Positions 1 through 7,794 of a stretch of 37,917 nt of DNA are shown here, in pieces. The DNA is from Limisphaerales bacterium (GTDB taxonomy: Bacteria; Verrucomicrobiota; Verrucomicrobiia; Limisphaerales; JAKEEH01): positions 1 through 37,917 of the forward strand of contig JAKEEH010000340.1 of NCBI GenBank assembly GCA_022616725.1, written 5' to 3'. The translations under genes were made by a program, and so were the position numbers. Within the stretch, counting starts at the first letter, position 1, and each line of letters starts with the position of its first letter. Below the pieces are notes generated by a model. The model ran no database searches. It saw only the letters and a program-made list of their open reading frames with translations, and was not told the DNA's origin.

Positions 1-2027
1 ACGGAGAAGGTGACCGGGTGATTGGCTTCGGCGGTGGTATTGGTCGGCGGCTGGGCGATCGTCAGCGTGCCGCCAAGGTCGCGCGGCGCCAGGGGCGAAC
101 CGATGGCGGCGCCCATGACGGCGTTGGTGTCCAGCTCGGCATTGGGTACACCGGGCGGGACACCTGTGCCTAACAACCGCGCGGCCACCTTTATGACATC
201 AGCGGCCGTGTCCGATTTGTGCAAGGCTTCGATATAGTAAGCCTGTCCGGCGCGCAAACTTACGGGACTCGACAGAACTCGTCCCCAGTTTCCGTCCGTG
301 TCCGCGTGAGCTTCCTCGCACATAAACTGTTTGCCGGCGGCATCCAGGCCATTGGGATTTAAAAAGAGTCTGGAAATATCAATCCCGCGCAGGTAAAAGA
401 TCCAATCGCCAGATACCGGCGGAATAAAGACCCCGCGTGTGCGCGACCCATAATCCTCGCGCATGTCATCGGGCAACGCAGCGCGCGAGTCGAATATCCA
501 TAGGTTGGTTCGGAGACTTGCGTTATCTGGATAAAGTGGGCTGCTTGTCAGGTCCGCAACGCTGCTACCGCCGATGCCGTCGAAAACCTCAAACAAAAGG
601 CCGTTGCCAGGTCCACGCATCCAGCTCCGGAAGGGCGCGGGATTATTGGTGCCGCCATTGCTGATATTGTTTCCAACTAGGTCAAGTATCCCACTGACCT
701 GAACGGTATAGGGCGTGTCTTCGGCTAAAGCAGTGGACAATTGTAGCGCCACCGTGCGGTCATTGGTCAAAACGACCGAAGCCGGATTGCCTATCCCGCC
801 CGAAACGACGTAACGAGTCGGGTCGGTCGCGCCCGCCGCCTCGATCCCTTCATTGAATTCGATAATCACCTGGTTCAAGGAAGCCGCCTGCGTTGCAAAA
901 TCGAAGGTCGGATATGAGAACGCCGTAGCGATGCCAGGCCCGGTCACGTCGGCATTTACTGTGACGTGCGCTACCGAGCTGGTTTGACTTCCGAGCGGGT
1001 TGGAAACCACAACGAAGTAATCGCCAGTGTCACCCGGAAAGGCCGCCTGCGAAACCGAATAGGTGGCAAATGTGGCCCCCGAAATCAGCCCCGATCCCTG
1101 CTTATACCACTGGTAAAACAGTGGAGTGCCCGAGGCCAGTACCGAAAGGCTGAATGGCCGGTTCTGCTCGACGCTCGTTTGGGCGGCCGGTTGCTGCGTG
1201 ATTGCCGGCGGAGCCACCTCGACCTCCGCCAGCAGCATCGCATTGATTGCATAGCTATAGATATTATTGGCCGCAGTGCCGCCAGGAATCTGCCCCACAT
1301 AATTTGAAGACTGAATCGAGAACGTGCCGTCCTCCGCAGGAGTGATGAAGTCCCAGCCAATTACTGCGCCTGCCCGATTGTCTCCCGCGTTCCAGGCCGC
1401 CTGACCAGGTTCAAGACTGGCGGGAAAGTTGTTCGACGTCAGCACGCTGGCGCTGGCTCCTCCAACACCGTTTATGTGAGCATCAACGAATGTGCGTGCG
1501 CCGATAATCGTCGCCACCGTCCAACGCAGCGGATAACTGCCGCCACGCACGGCAGTGCCTCGAAAGACGTAGCGTTTATTTGGATCCAGCCCGCTAAAAG
1601 TGAAGGTGGCATAGTCCTCAGGTGAGAACTGCACCCCGATAACATTTCCCGCAGGCTGCGCGTTTCCTTCATTGGAGATATCGATGATGCCCCTGAAAAG
1701 CTGGGCGGCGGGGGTGTTGGTATTCGGCGCGACAGCCAAACCAAAATTGTGCAGAGGACCCGTATGAAACGAGGTCATGATCACATCCAGTTGCTCTCCA
1801 CTATAGAAGTTGATCAGGTTGCCGGTGGCGCCTGCCTCGCCCATATCATGGCCCGTTGTCCTTGAATGTGTGACCCAGCCGTTAACCGGGTTGTTATAAT
1901 TGGGCACCTGATCATTATAAGCAACCCAGTTGGTGACAATCTGGGCATTGGTTGGAATGGCGGTGGCCAACACCGCCAGGGCCAATACTGTTCCGGAAGC
2001 AGTGGAGAACAAACGCATGATCTTCAT
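1..2027 (-). CDS. Secreted multidomain protein with Ig-like and PA14-like domains (3' end cut by window)
   Basis: The frame is open from an ATG at 2027 down to base 1, giving about 675 residues with no stop, so the C-terminus lies outside the window. A signal peptide is visible (positive MKIMR start, hydrophobic core, cleavage near the Ala-Gln at about residues 28-29). Residues 30-268 form a beta-rich domain I cannot name. Residues about 270-357 look like an Ig-like domain (ITQQP start, FYQWYK core, DTGDYFVVVSN end). Residues about 358-455 resemble an SbsA/Big_5 Ig-like domain (VIIEFNEGI, TPYTVQVSGILDLVGN). Residues about 475-620 resemble a PA14-like carbohydrate-binding fold (GVFIPPVSGDWIFYLRG). 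A second Ig-like domain begins at the edge. Proteins of this type are common secreted products of Verrucomicrobiota; a PEP-CTERM or similar sorting tail would lie in the missing part. Substrate unknown. A second in-frame ATG at 2018 is also possible. Confidence 0.8.
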   Translation of the reverse strand, partial: MKIMRLFSTASGTVLALAVLATAIPTNAQIVTNWVAYNDQVPNYNNPVNGWVTHSRTTGHDMGEAGATGNLINFYSGEQLDVIMTSFHTGPLHNFGLAVAPNTNTPAAQLFRGIIDISNEGNAQPAGNVIGVQFSPEDYATFTFSGLDPNKRYVFRGTAVRGGSYPLRWTVATIIGARTFVDAHINGVGGASASVLTSNNFPASLEPGQAAWNAGDNRAGAVIGWDFITPAEDGTFSIQSSNYVGQIPGGTAANNIYSYAINAMLLAEVEVAPPAITQQPAAQTSVEQNRPFSLSVLASGTPLFYQWYKQGSGLISGATFATYSVSQAAFPGDTGDYFVVVSNPLGSQTSSVAHVTVNADVTGPGIATAFSYPTFDFATQAASLNQVIIEFNEGIEAAGATDPTRYVVSGGIGNPASVVLTNDRTVALQLSTALAEDTPYTVQVSGILDLVGNNISNGGTNNPAPFRSWMRGPGNGLLFEVFDGIGGSSVADLTSSPLYPDNASLRTNLWIFDSRAALPDDMREDYGSRTRGVFIPPVSGDWIFYLRGIDISRLFLNPNGLDAAGKQFMCEEAHADTDGNWGRVLSSPVSLRAGQAYYIEALHKSDTAADVIKVAARLLGTGVPPGVPNAELDTNAVMGAAIGSPLAPRDLGGTLTIAQPPTNTTAEANHPVTFS

Positions 2028-2145
2028 AATTGGTGTATTGGGTTTTGCGCCGTGAGGCGTTCGCAGCAAAGAATTGTTGCATGTCATAACGACAAGTCAG
2101 GCAGCGTGTGTTTGCATTTGAAGCATATTTCCACGCAAATGTCAC

Positions 2146-2164
2146 GCATTTTTCACAAAAATGC
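2146..2164. repeat. Perfect 8-bp inverted repeat with 3-base loop
   Basis: GCATTTTT-cac-AAAAATGC is an exact inverted repeat in the 260-base gap between the sulfatase and the Ig-domain gene. It could be an operator, or a weak hairpin at the end of the sulfatase transcript. No U-tract follows it on the minus strand, so a normal intrinsic terminator is not supported. Confidence 0.5.
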
Positions 2165-2220
2165 TCATCGTTCGCCGGGCTGGCTCGGAAATGCCCGACC
2201 CACGACTGTCGCAGTGTTGG

Positions 2221-2291
2221 GTAGGGTCGGCGCGGCGTCGCCGCCGACCGTGTTGGTTGGCCAAAGTGGCCGGCTCGGCGCGCCGACCTAC
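2221..2291. repeat. REP-like GC-rich inverted repeat element
   Basis: The outer arms GTAGGGTCGGCGCGGCG (2221-2237) and the reverse complement of 2274-2291 (GTAGGTCGGCGCGCCGAG) match with one small indel. Nested inside are a perfect hairpin GGTCGGCG-N9-CGCCGACC (2225-2249), GGCCA-aag-TGGCC, and the 12-bp palindrome TCGGCGCGCCGA (2275-2286). The element overlaps the end of the sulfatase gene and supplies its TAG stop. It looks like a REP/MITE-like intergenic element; whether it is repeated elsewhere cannot be seen here. Confidence 0.6.
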
Positions 2292-3799
2292 CGGGACTTT
2301 GGCGCCGGCCGTTTCGGTTCTTGTTCCAAGCGCCGCAAAGGATTCATTTGTTCGAGCAGTGCCGCGTCCGGTCCGCCGCCAAACTGCTTCCAATAGAGTT
2401 CCTTGAACGGATTCACTTTCGGGCCGATGGCTTTTTCGTTGACGAGCAGCGGCTGAATCGAAGTCCACCACGAGTCGAAGTTTGCGGTCATTGCGCGAAC
2501 GATTTCGGCGTGCCGTGTGGCGACATCGTTGGTTTCGCCCGGATCATGGGCAACGTCGAACAATTGCCACTTGGGCTGCCGGCCGCCGTCGAGCGACACG
2601 AGATGCCAGCGCGTGTTGCGGACGCTGCAGGCTTTACACTTCGAGTCTTCCGGGTCTGCGTCCTTCGGCCAGCGGCCTACGTGGGTGATCAGCGTGCGGT
2701 CCGGCCAGTCAGTCCGAGGATTTTCGAGCAGTGGCACGAGGCTTCTGCCCTCGACCTGTGCCTGCGTGTTCGAGTCAAGTCTTGCGCCTGCGAGCGCAGC
2801 GAGCGTTGGAAACACGTCGATGTGCGCGGCGAGAGCGGGGATATCCGCCGGTGAGATGCGCCCTGGCCAGCGCCAAATCGAGGCCGCGCGCGTGCCGCCC
2901 AGCCAGGGTGTGCCTTTCTGACCGCGCATGCCGGCATTGAATACCTTTACGCCCACGGTTCCGCCATCGTCGTTCATGAAAATTACCAGAGTGTTTCGCT
3001 CCAGGCCCCAGCGTTTCAAGCGGTCCAGCAATCGGCCCACGTTGTCGTCGATATTGGCGATCATGCCGAAGAATTTTGCCGTGTTCGTGTGGCCGACCCG
3101 GCTGGAGTAACGCGCTTGGTCGCGCGGGCGCACCTGCAATGGGGCGTGCGGCGCGTTTGGGGCTATCCAGGCCAAAAACGGCTGTGGCTTGTCTTTCGTC
3201 GATTTGATCCAGGCCAGCGCCTCGTTGAAAAACACGTCGGTGCAATACCCCCTCGTCTTGACAAATTTGCCATTCTTCAAAATGACGGGATCAAAGTAGC
3301 TGTTATCCGGCGCATCGCCGCAGGACCCGGGGAACGTCTGTCCGATGCCGCCCGCGCCGTGAATGAACATTTCATCGAATCCCCGCCGGTTGGGCCAATA
3401 CTGAGGCTCGTCGCCAAGGTGCCATTTGCCGAAGATTCCAGTGGCATAGCCCGCTCGTTGCAGCACGTCGGCGACGGTGGTGGCTTCGAGGGTCAGGCGT
3501 TCCCGTTCATAAATCGTATGCGTGACGCCGTTCTTGAACTCGTGACGTCCAGTGAGCATAGCGCTCCGCGTCGGCGCACACGTGGGGCTGACATGGAAGT
3601 CGGTAAATCTCGCGCCTTCGCGATGCAGCCGATCGAGGTGCGGGGTTTTTAGCACCGGATTTCCGTGCGCAGAGAGATCGCCGTAACCCTGATCGTCCGT
3701 GAGAATCAAAATAATGTTGGGTCGCGAACCCGCCAGCGGTTCGCCGCACCAGGCGGACAGCGGAAAGAGGAAAAGGAGCAAGGTCCAAAATCGATGCAT
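2288..3799 (-). CDS. S1-family sulfatase (arylsulfatase-like), exported
   Basis: A 503-residue sulfatase hydrolysing sulfate esters, probably on polysaccharides, in the periplasm or outside the cell. The start at 3799 is chosen because it gives a clean signal peptide (MHRFWTLLLFLFPLSAWCG); a start at 3856 would add 19 non-conserved residues. Near the N-terminus NIILILTDDQGYGD carries the two metal-binding Asp residues. SPTCAPTRSAMLTGR (Cys about residue 74) is the C-x-P-x-R signature whose Cys becomes formylglycine. GKWHLG and the C-terminal GMRGQKGT/GGTRAASIWRWPG blocks are also typical. The block usually read as (S/T)DNG is NDDGG here, an Asn-to-Asp change at a metal-ligand position. No formylglycine-generating enzyme gene is in the window. 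The stop codon lies inside a REP-like repeat. The specific substrate is not inferable. Confidence 0.92.
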   Translation of the reverse strand: MHRFWTLLLFLFPLSAWCGEPLAGSRPNIILILTDDQGYGDLSAHGNPVLKTPHLDRLHREGARFTDFHVSPTCAPTRSAMLTGRHEFKNGVTHTIYERERLTLEATTVADVLQRAGYATGIFGKWHLGDEPQYWPNRRGFDEMFIHGAGGIGQTFPGSCGDAPDNSYFDPVILKNGKFVKTRGYCTDVFFNEALAWIKSTKDKPQPFLAWIAPNAPHAPLQVRPRDQARYSSRVGHTNTAKFFGMIANIDDNVGRLLDRLKRWGLERNTLVIFMNDDGGTVGVKVFNAGMRGQKGTPWLGGTRAASIWRWPGRISPADIPALAAHIDVFPTLAALAGARLDSNTQAQVEGRSLVPLLENPRTDWPDRTLITHVGRWPKDADPEDSKCKACSVRNTRWHLVSLDGGRQPKWQLFDVAHDPGETNDVATRHAEIVRAMTANFDSWWTSIQPLLVNEKAIGPKVNPFKELYWKQFGGGPDAALLEQMNPLRRLEQEPKRPAPKSR

Positions 3800-3935
3800 C
3801 GCCGCATAGCTCAGCAGAACACTACCGATTCGTCCAGCCACGCTCGACCGCCTCACCGTGTCCTCTCCATTTGAACGGGGTTGAGATTCATGGTTTGTAC
3901 AGTGCCCCTGGGATTTCTATTCACTTCACTTTTAT

Positions 3936-4175
3936 TCAGTTTTTCAGTTTTTGAAGCCGGAGGCGCTGCGGTGGCGTGAGAGGCGAACATCTTTTGTCGA
4001 TCCGCGATAGAAGAGTGCCCTGATACCAGGAGAGCTGCTCGGTGTTGACGTAGCCGTAGTCGCGCTCGCGGAACTCGGCCTGGACGCGCTTGAGTTCTTC
4101 GGCCAGATGGGTGAGTTCCTGGTCGTAGTCGGCCAGGCATGACCTGGCGGAATTGTGAAGCGCCGTGCGGCATTC
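3936..4175 (-). pseudogene. Decayed coding remnant (79 codons, no usable start)
   Basis: Minus-strand frame bounded by a stop at 4176-4178 and ending in TGA at 3936-3938. It encodes an acidic/basic helical sequence containing LADYDQELTHLAEELKRV and GYVNTEQLSWYQG, with coding-like codon choice (GAC CAG GAA CTC, CTC AAG CGC GTC), but no ATG/GTG/TTG start. It lies in a 453-base gap without other genes. I read it as the 3' remnant of a lost gene. A different open frame through the same bases on the minus strand is less protein-like. I do not recognise the family. Confidence 0.4.
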
Positions 4176-4252
4176 TTACGTCGGGCCTTACAGGGCTTTT
4201 AGACGCGCTGTTCCCTCTGGACATGGCTGGGGCGTGATGTTCAATTCGGCGT

Positions 4253-5281
4253 GTGAAGGCGGCAATCTTGTACGGGCGCGAGGACTTAAGGGTTGAAGAG
4301 GTCGGGGCGAAGCCGCTCCGGCCGGGCGAGGTGCGGATGGGGATCAAAGCTGCGCTGACGTGCGGCACGGACCTCAAGGTCTTCCAGCGAGGCTATCACG
4401 CAAAGATGATCACGCCCCCTGCAGTGTTTGGCCATGAGATGGCGGGAGTAATTATTGAAGTAGCGAGCGATGTGACCGGCTGGCAGGTCGGGGAGCGCGT
4501 GGTGGTGGCCAATTCCGCGCCGTGCGGTGAATGCTATTTCTGCCGGCAGCGCCGTGAGAACCTGTGTGACGACTTGCAGTTTCTGAACGGAGCATACGCC
4601 GAATCGGTTGCCGTGCCGGCGCGGATTGTCCAGCGAAACATGGTGCGATTGAAACCGGGGACTTCGTACGCAGATGCCGCGTTGACGGAGCCGCTGGCCT
4701 GCGTCGCACAAGGCGCGCAGGATTGCGAGTTGCAGGAGGACCAGCGTCTGCTCGTGATTGGAAGCGGACCGATCGGGCTGATGTTCACAGCTTTGGCGCG
4801 TTACGTGGGCTGCGTAGTCACTTTCGCCGGGCGCGGCGAGCAGCGGCTGGCGCTGGCGAGGCGGCTTGGGGCCGGGCACGTCGTCGATGTGTCGGGAGCT
4901 GACGATGTGGTTGCGGCTGTGCGGAATGGTTGCACCGAGGCGTTCGATGTCGTGATCGAAGCGGTTGGAAAGCCTGCCACATGGGATGCGGCTCTGAAGC
5001 TTGTGCGCAAGGGAGGCACGGTGAATTTCTTTGGCGGCTGCCCTTCGGACACGTCTATCTCCCTCGATACGGGCCTGATGCACTATTCGAGCCTGAAGCT
5101 GGTGGCCAGCTTCCATCACACGCCGGCCGCGATTCGGCAGGCGTTAGGTTACATTGAGAAAGGGCTGATTCGCGCGGCGGATTTCGTGAACGGGGAATGC
5201 AAGCTCGAAGAGCTGCCCGCGCTGTTCAAGGCGATGGCGCGAGGCAATCGCGCGGTGAAGACACTCGTGCGTACGGCCTGA
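4253..5281 (+). CDS. Zinc-dependent medium-chain alcohol/polyol dehydrogenase
   Basis: A 342-residue MDR-family dehydrogenase using NAD(P) to oxidise an alcohol, probably a polyol or sugar alcohol. It begins with GTG. Catalytic zinc ligands are visible in ALTCGTD (Cys about 37), FGHEMAG (His-Glu about 60) and the Glu of LTEPLAC. The structural-zinc lobe CGECYFCRQRRENLC has all four Cys. The Rossmann dinucleotide motif is VIGSGPIG (about 168-175). Closest in style to sorbitol or threonine dehydrogenases, but the substrate cannot be read from motifs alone. It is followed after 154 bases by a sugar-type ABC permease, consistent with a polyol or sugar catabolic role (inference). Confidence 0.9.
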   Translation: MKAAILYGREDLRVEEVGAKPLRPGEVRMGIKAALTCGTDLKVFQRGYHAKMITPPAVFGHEMAGVIIEVASDVTGWQVGERVVVANSAPCGECYFCRQRRENLCDDLQFLNGAYAESVAVPARIVQRNMVRLKPGTSYADAALTEPLACVAQGAQDCELQEDQRLLVIGSGPIGLMFTALARYVGCVVTFAGRGEQRLALARRLGAGHVVDVSGADDVVAAVRNGCTEAFDVVIEAVGKPATWDAALKLVRKGGTVNFFGGCPSDTSISLDTGLMHYSSLKLVASFHHTPAAIRQALGYIEKGLIRAADFVNGECKLEELPALFKAMARGNRAVKTLVRTA

Positions 5282-5329
5282 ACCGAAATATCAAACGGCA
5301 AACAGCACAGCAAGGAATCCAAAACTCAG

Positions 5330-5430
5330 GATGTGGCATATCGCGATATCGCGATTTGAGGTTCGCCGTTTCCAGGGTGTTTAATTTTTGGTGTTTGGGT
5401 TTTCCGGTGTTTGGGTTATAGCGAGCGGCG
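5330..5430. repeat. Intergenic low-complexity repeats
   Basis: The gap between the dehydrogenase and the permease contains the self-complementary tandem ATATCGCGATATCGCGAT (about 5338-5356) and two copies of GGTGTTTGGGTT (from 5390 and 5406). No gene or clear promoter is visible. The style matches the other repeat-rich spacers in this window. Confidence 0.5.
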
Positions 5431-5435
5431 TCAAA

Positions 5436-6569
5436 ATGGCTTCACCGGCCCAAAATCGCCCGCGTCCCACGCTGCTGCGACTTCAGGAGGGCGGTCTTAT
5501 TGTGGTGATTCTGCTGCTCGGCCTGGTCCTCACGATTTTTGGCGGCAAGGTTCGGGAGCCGAAATTCCGCATCAACGAGCAAGGGGAATCTGAGCGCGTC
5601 TTCATCAAGGACGCCGATGGCGAGGAAGTTCCGGCGTTTGTGGAACGCAATAAGTTTCTTCGGCCGCAAAGCCTGACGCAACTCGCGAAGGACACAAGTT
5701 TCACGGCGATCATGGCCGTCGGAATGACCTTCGTAATTGTTTCTGGCGGGATCGATCTGTCGGTTGGAGCCATTTACGCGCTGGCATCGGTTATGGGCGC
5801 GCTGGTCTTTCAGCTTTACGGGCCGACCGGGAGTCTGGCAGGCGCGCCGCCGTGGGTGAGTGTTCCTGTGGGCATTGCGGTGTGCGTGGGCAGCGCCACC
5901 TTGTGTGGATTTCTAAACGGCGGGATGACGGTCGCATTGCGGGTACACCCATTTATCATCACGCTTGGGACGATGGCAATTTTCCGCGGCATCGCGTTTG
6001 TCATTACGACCGGGCAATCGGTCGGTGGATTCCCGGAAGCATTTCGCAGGATTGTGCGATGGGAAGCGGGCAACAACTTAAGTCTTGTCCCGCTGTTGGT
6101 GATGGTGGCGGTAACGGTCGTTGGCGGCACGTATCTGTCGCGGCTCGCTGCCGGGCGTCGAATTTATGCTGTCGGGGGCAACGAACTTGCCAGCCGATTT
6201 AGCGGGATTCGGGTTGAGCGCGTGAAACTGAGCGTCTTTGTGTTCTCGGGGCTGACTGCCGGGATTGCGGCGTTGTTGGCGTTAGGCTATTACGGCTCGG
6301 CGTCGTCGGCTGATGGCACCGGTTATGAATTGAACGTCATCGCGGCGGCGGTCGTGGGTGGCGCAAGCCTTTCCGGAGGTAAAGGGTCGGCGTTTGGTGC
6401 GCTTCTCGGGGCGTTGGTCATCCAGATGATCAGCACAGGGCTGGTGATTCTGGAAATTAACCAGAACTACAGCCAAATCGTCATTGGTGCAGTAGTCATA
6501 TTGGCCGTTGTGCTCGATCAGTTTAATGCGTGGGTGGCCAAACGGCGTTTGGTCTCGCGAGCTGTTTAA
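5436..6569 (+). CDS. ABC transporter permease, RbsC-like (CUT2 sugar family)
   Basis: A 377-residue integral inner-membrane permease of the ribose/galactose/autoinducer-2 class. The start is taken as ATG 5436; an in-frame TTG at 5388 would add residues encoded by a repeat. Signatures are MAVGMTFVIVSGGIDLSVG and AAAVVGGASLSGGKGSAFGALLGALVIQM, both typical of RbsC. About 9-10 hydrophobic segments are visible. Between TM1 and the second hydrophobic segment there is a charged loop of about 55 residues, longer than in E. coli RbsC. No ATPase (RbsA type) or substrate-binding protein gene is nearby, so its partners must be encoded elsewhere. Confidence 0.9.
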   Translation: MASPAQNRPRPTLLRLQEGGLIVVILLLGLVLTIFGGKVREPKFRINEQGESERVFIKDADGEEVPAFVERNKFLRPQSLTQLAKDTSFTAIMAVGMTFVIVSGGIDLSVGAIYALASVMGALVFQLYGPTGSLAGAPPWVSVPVGIAVCVGSATLCGFLNGGMTVALRVHPFIITLGTMAIFRGIAFVITTGQSVGGFPEAFRRIVRWEAGNNLSLVPLLVMVAVTVVGGTYLSRLAAGRRIYAVGGNELASRFSGIRVERVKLSVFVFSGLTAGIAALLALGYYGSASSADGTGYELNVIAAAVVGGASLSGGKGSAFGALLGALVIQMISTGLVILEINQNYSQIVIGAVVILAVVLDQFNAWVAKRRLVSRAV

Positions 6570-6704
6570 GCCTGACATTCGCTATTTCAACACTCGTGGT
6601 CACGGCAGTCACGGCATTGTCCGGCTGAAGAAACTTGCTTAAGGGGAGGCGGGCGCTTACATGTGAGTCAATCTGGCGCATGTGTTGGCGCTTTGGACAA
6701 CCGC

Positions 6705-7703
6705 ATGATTCGGTCATTCGCGTTTACGACGCAGGGTCGGCTGCACAGCAAAGACATCGAGATCTTTCTCATGCCAACCTTGCTGGCCGACACGAACTTG
6801 TTCCTGTGGGTTGATCTCGAAGCGCCGACGCCCGAAGAAGCCAAGCGCGTGCTGGCCGATATCTTTCATTTTCATCCCCTCTCGGTCGAAGACTGTATCG
6901 GAATCAGTTCGTCGCCAAAGGTCGAGGAGTATTCACCGAAAGACGACGACCGGTTTGCCTCTTACTTGTTCATGGTGATTCACGCGGTGGATTACAGCCG
7001 CAAAGATGGCGTGTTCGCGACCAGCGAGCTGAACTTTTTCCTTGGGAAGAGTTTTTTGGTGACATATCACGACGTGCCGCTGAAGAGCATTCAGGTGACG
7101 GAGGAACGGTGTCTGCGCGGGACGATGCACATCGCGCGGGCGCCCGACCGGGTGGCGCACACGCTTTTGGACGGCATTGTGGAGAACTACAAACCTGCGC
7201 TGGAGGAGTTATCGCTGGAAATATCCGAACTGGAAGATCAGGTGGTACAAAACCCGACCAAGAAGACGTTGCACCGAATCAATCAAATTAAGAAGGAAGT
7301 GTTGCATCTGCGCCAAATCATAGGGCCGCAGCGCGAGGTGCTGGCGCGATTCGCGGCAGGCGAGTTCAAGCTGATCCGTCCGCATTTGGTGCCGTATTAC
7401 CGGGACGTGTATGACGGGCTGTTTCGGATTTCAACACTGGCGCAGACGTACATGGACTCTTTGACGAACATTCTGCAGGTATATTTGAACATGCAATCGA
7501 ACCAGACCGGCGAAGTAGTGAAGCTGCTGACGATGATCACTGTGATCACAACACCGATGACCCTGGTCGGCACGTGGTATGGGATGAACTTCGAAGCGAT
7601 GCACGAGTTCAAGTGGCAGCACGGGTATAAACTGGCGCTGGCTATCACAGCGGTCGCGACCGGCCTTACGGTATGGTGGTTTAGGCGGAAGAAATGGTTC
7701 TGA
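6705..7703 (+). CDS. corA: CorA-type magnesium/cobalt channel
   Basis: A 332-residue CorA protein for Mg2+ uptake across the inner membrane. Start taken at ATG 6705 (MIRSFAFTTQ); a GTG at 6663 would add 14 residues with no family character. It has a soluble N-terminal domain rich in acidic and helical segments (including the long ELSLEISELEDQ helix), and two C-terminal membrane helices. The selectivity loop YGMNF (about residues 290-296) between them is the family hallmark. The C-terminus ends in the basic WWFRRKKWF. It stands alone, with no obvious operon partner. Mg2+ selectivity is by family. Confidence 0.93.
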   Translation: MIRSFAFTTQGRLHSKDIEIFLMPTLLADTNLFLWVDLEAPTPEEAKRVLADIFHFHPLSVEDCIGISSSPKVEEYSPKDDDRFASYLFMVIHAVDYSRKDGVFATSELNFFLGKSFLVTYHDVPLKSIQVTEERCLRGTMHIARAPDRVAHTLLDGIVENYKPALEELSLEISELEDQVVQNPTKKTLHRINQIKKEVLHLRQIIGPQREVLARFAAGEFKLIRPHLVPYYRDVYDGLFRISTLAQTYMDSLTNILQVYLNMQSNQTGEVVKLLTMITVITTPMTLVGTWYGMNFEAMHEFKWQHGYKLALAITAVATGLTVWWFRRKKWF

Positions 7704-7707
7704 GTGA

Positions 7708-7735
7708 GTTGAAGGGTTGAAGCGTCGAGTTGAAG
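7708..7735. repeat. GTTGAAG tandem repeat
   Basis: Three copies of GTTGAAG(G/C) lie directly behind the corA stop. On the other strand this is the CTTCAAC unit that is repeated many times at about 25,580-25,665, so the two spacers share a repeat family. Confidence 0.5.
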
Positions 7736-7794
7736 CGGAGAACGGAGAAAACAATAAATGAGTCAAGGCAAGAACCGTCTGACGACCAAAGGTG

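Noticed and set aside
3853-4377. Minus-strand open frame of 174 codons between sulfatase and dehydrogenase
   Set aside because: It overlaps both flanking genes, has an Arg/Pro-rich composition typical of an out-of-frame reading, and competes with the more protein-like remnant frame at 3936-4175.
4286-5119. Minus-strand open frame of 277 codons
   Set aside because: Antisense shadow of the zinc dehydrogenase, whose motifs are complete.
6570-6704. Magnesium riboswitch upstream of corA
   Set aside because: Only 135 bases, with a short direct repeat and no long conserved stem or terminator that would fit a known magnesium riboswitch.
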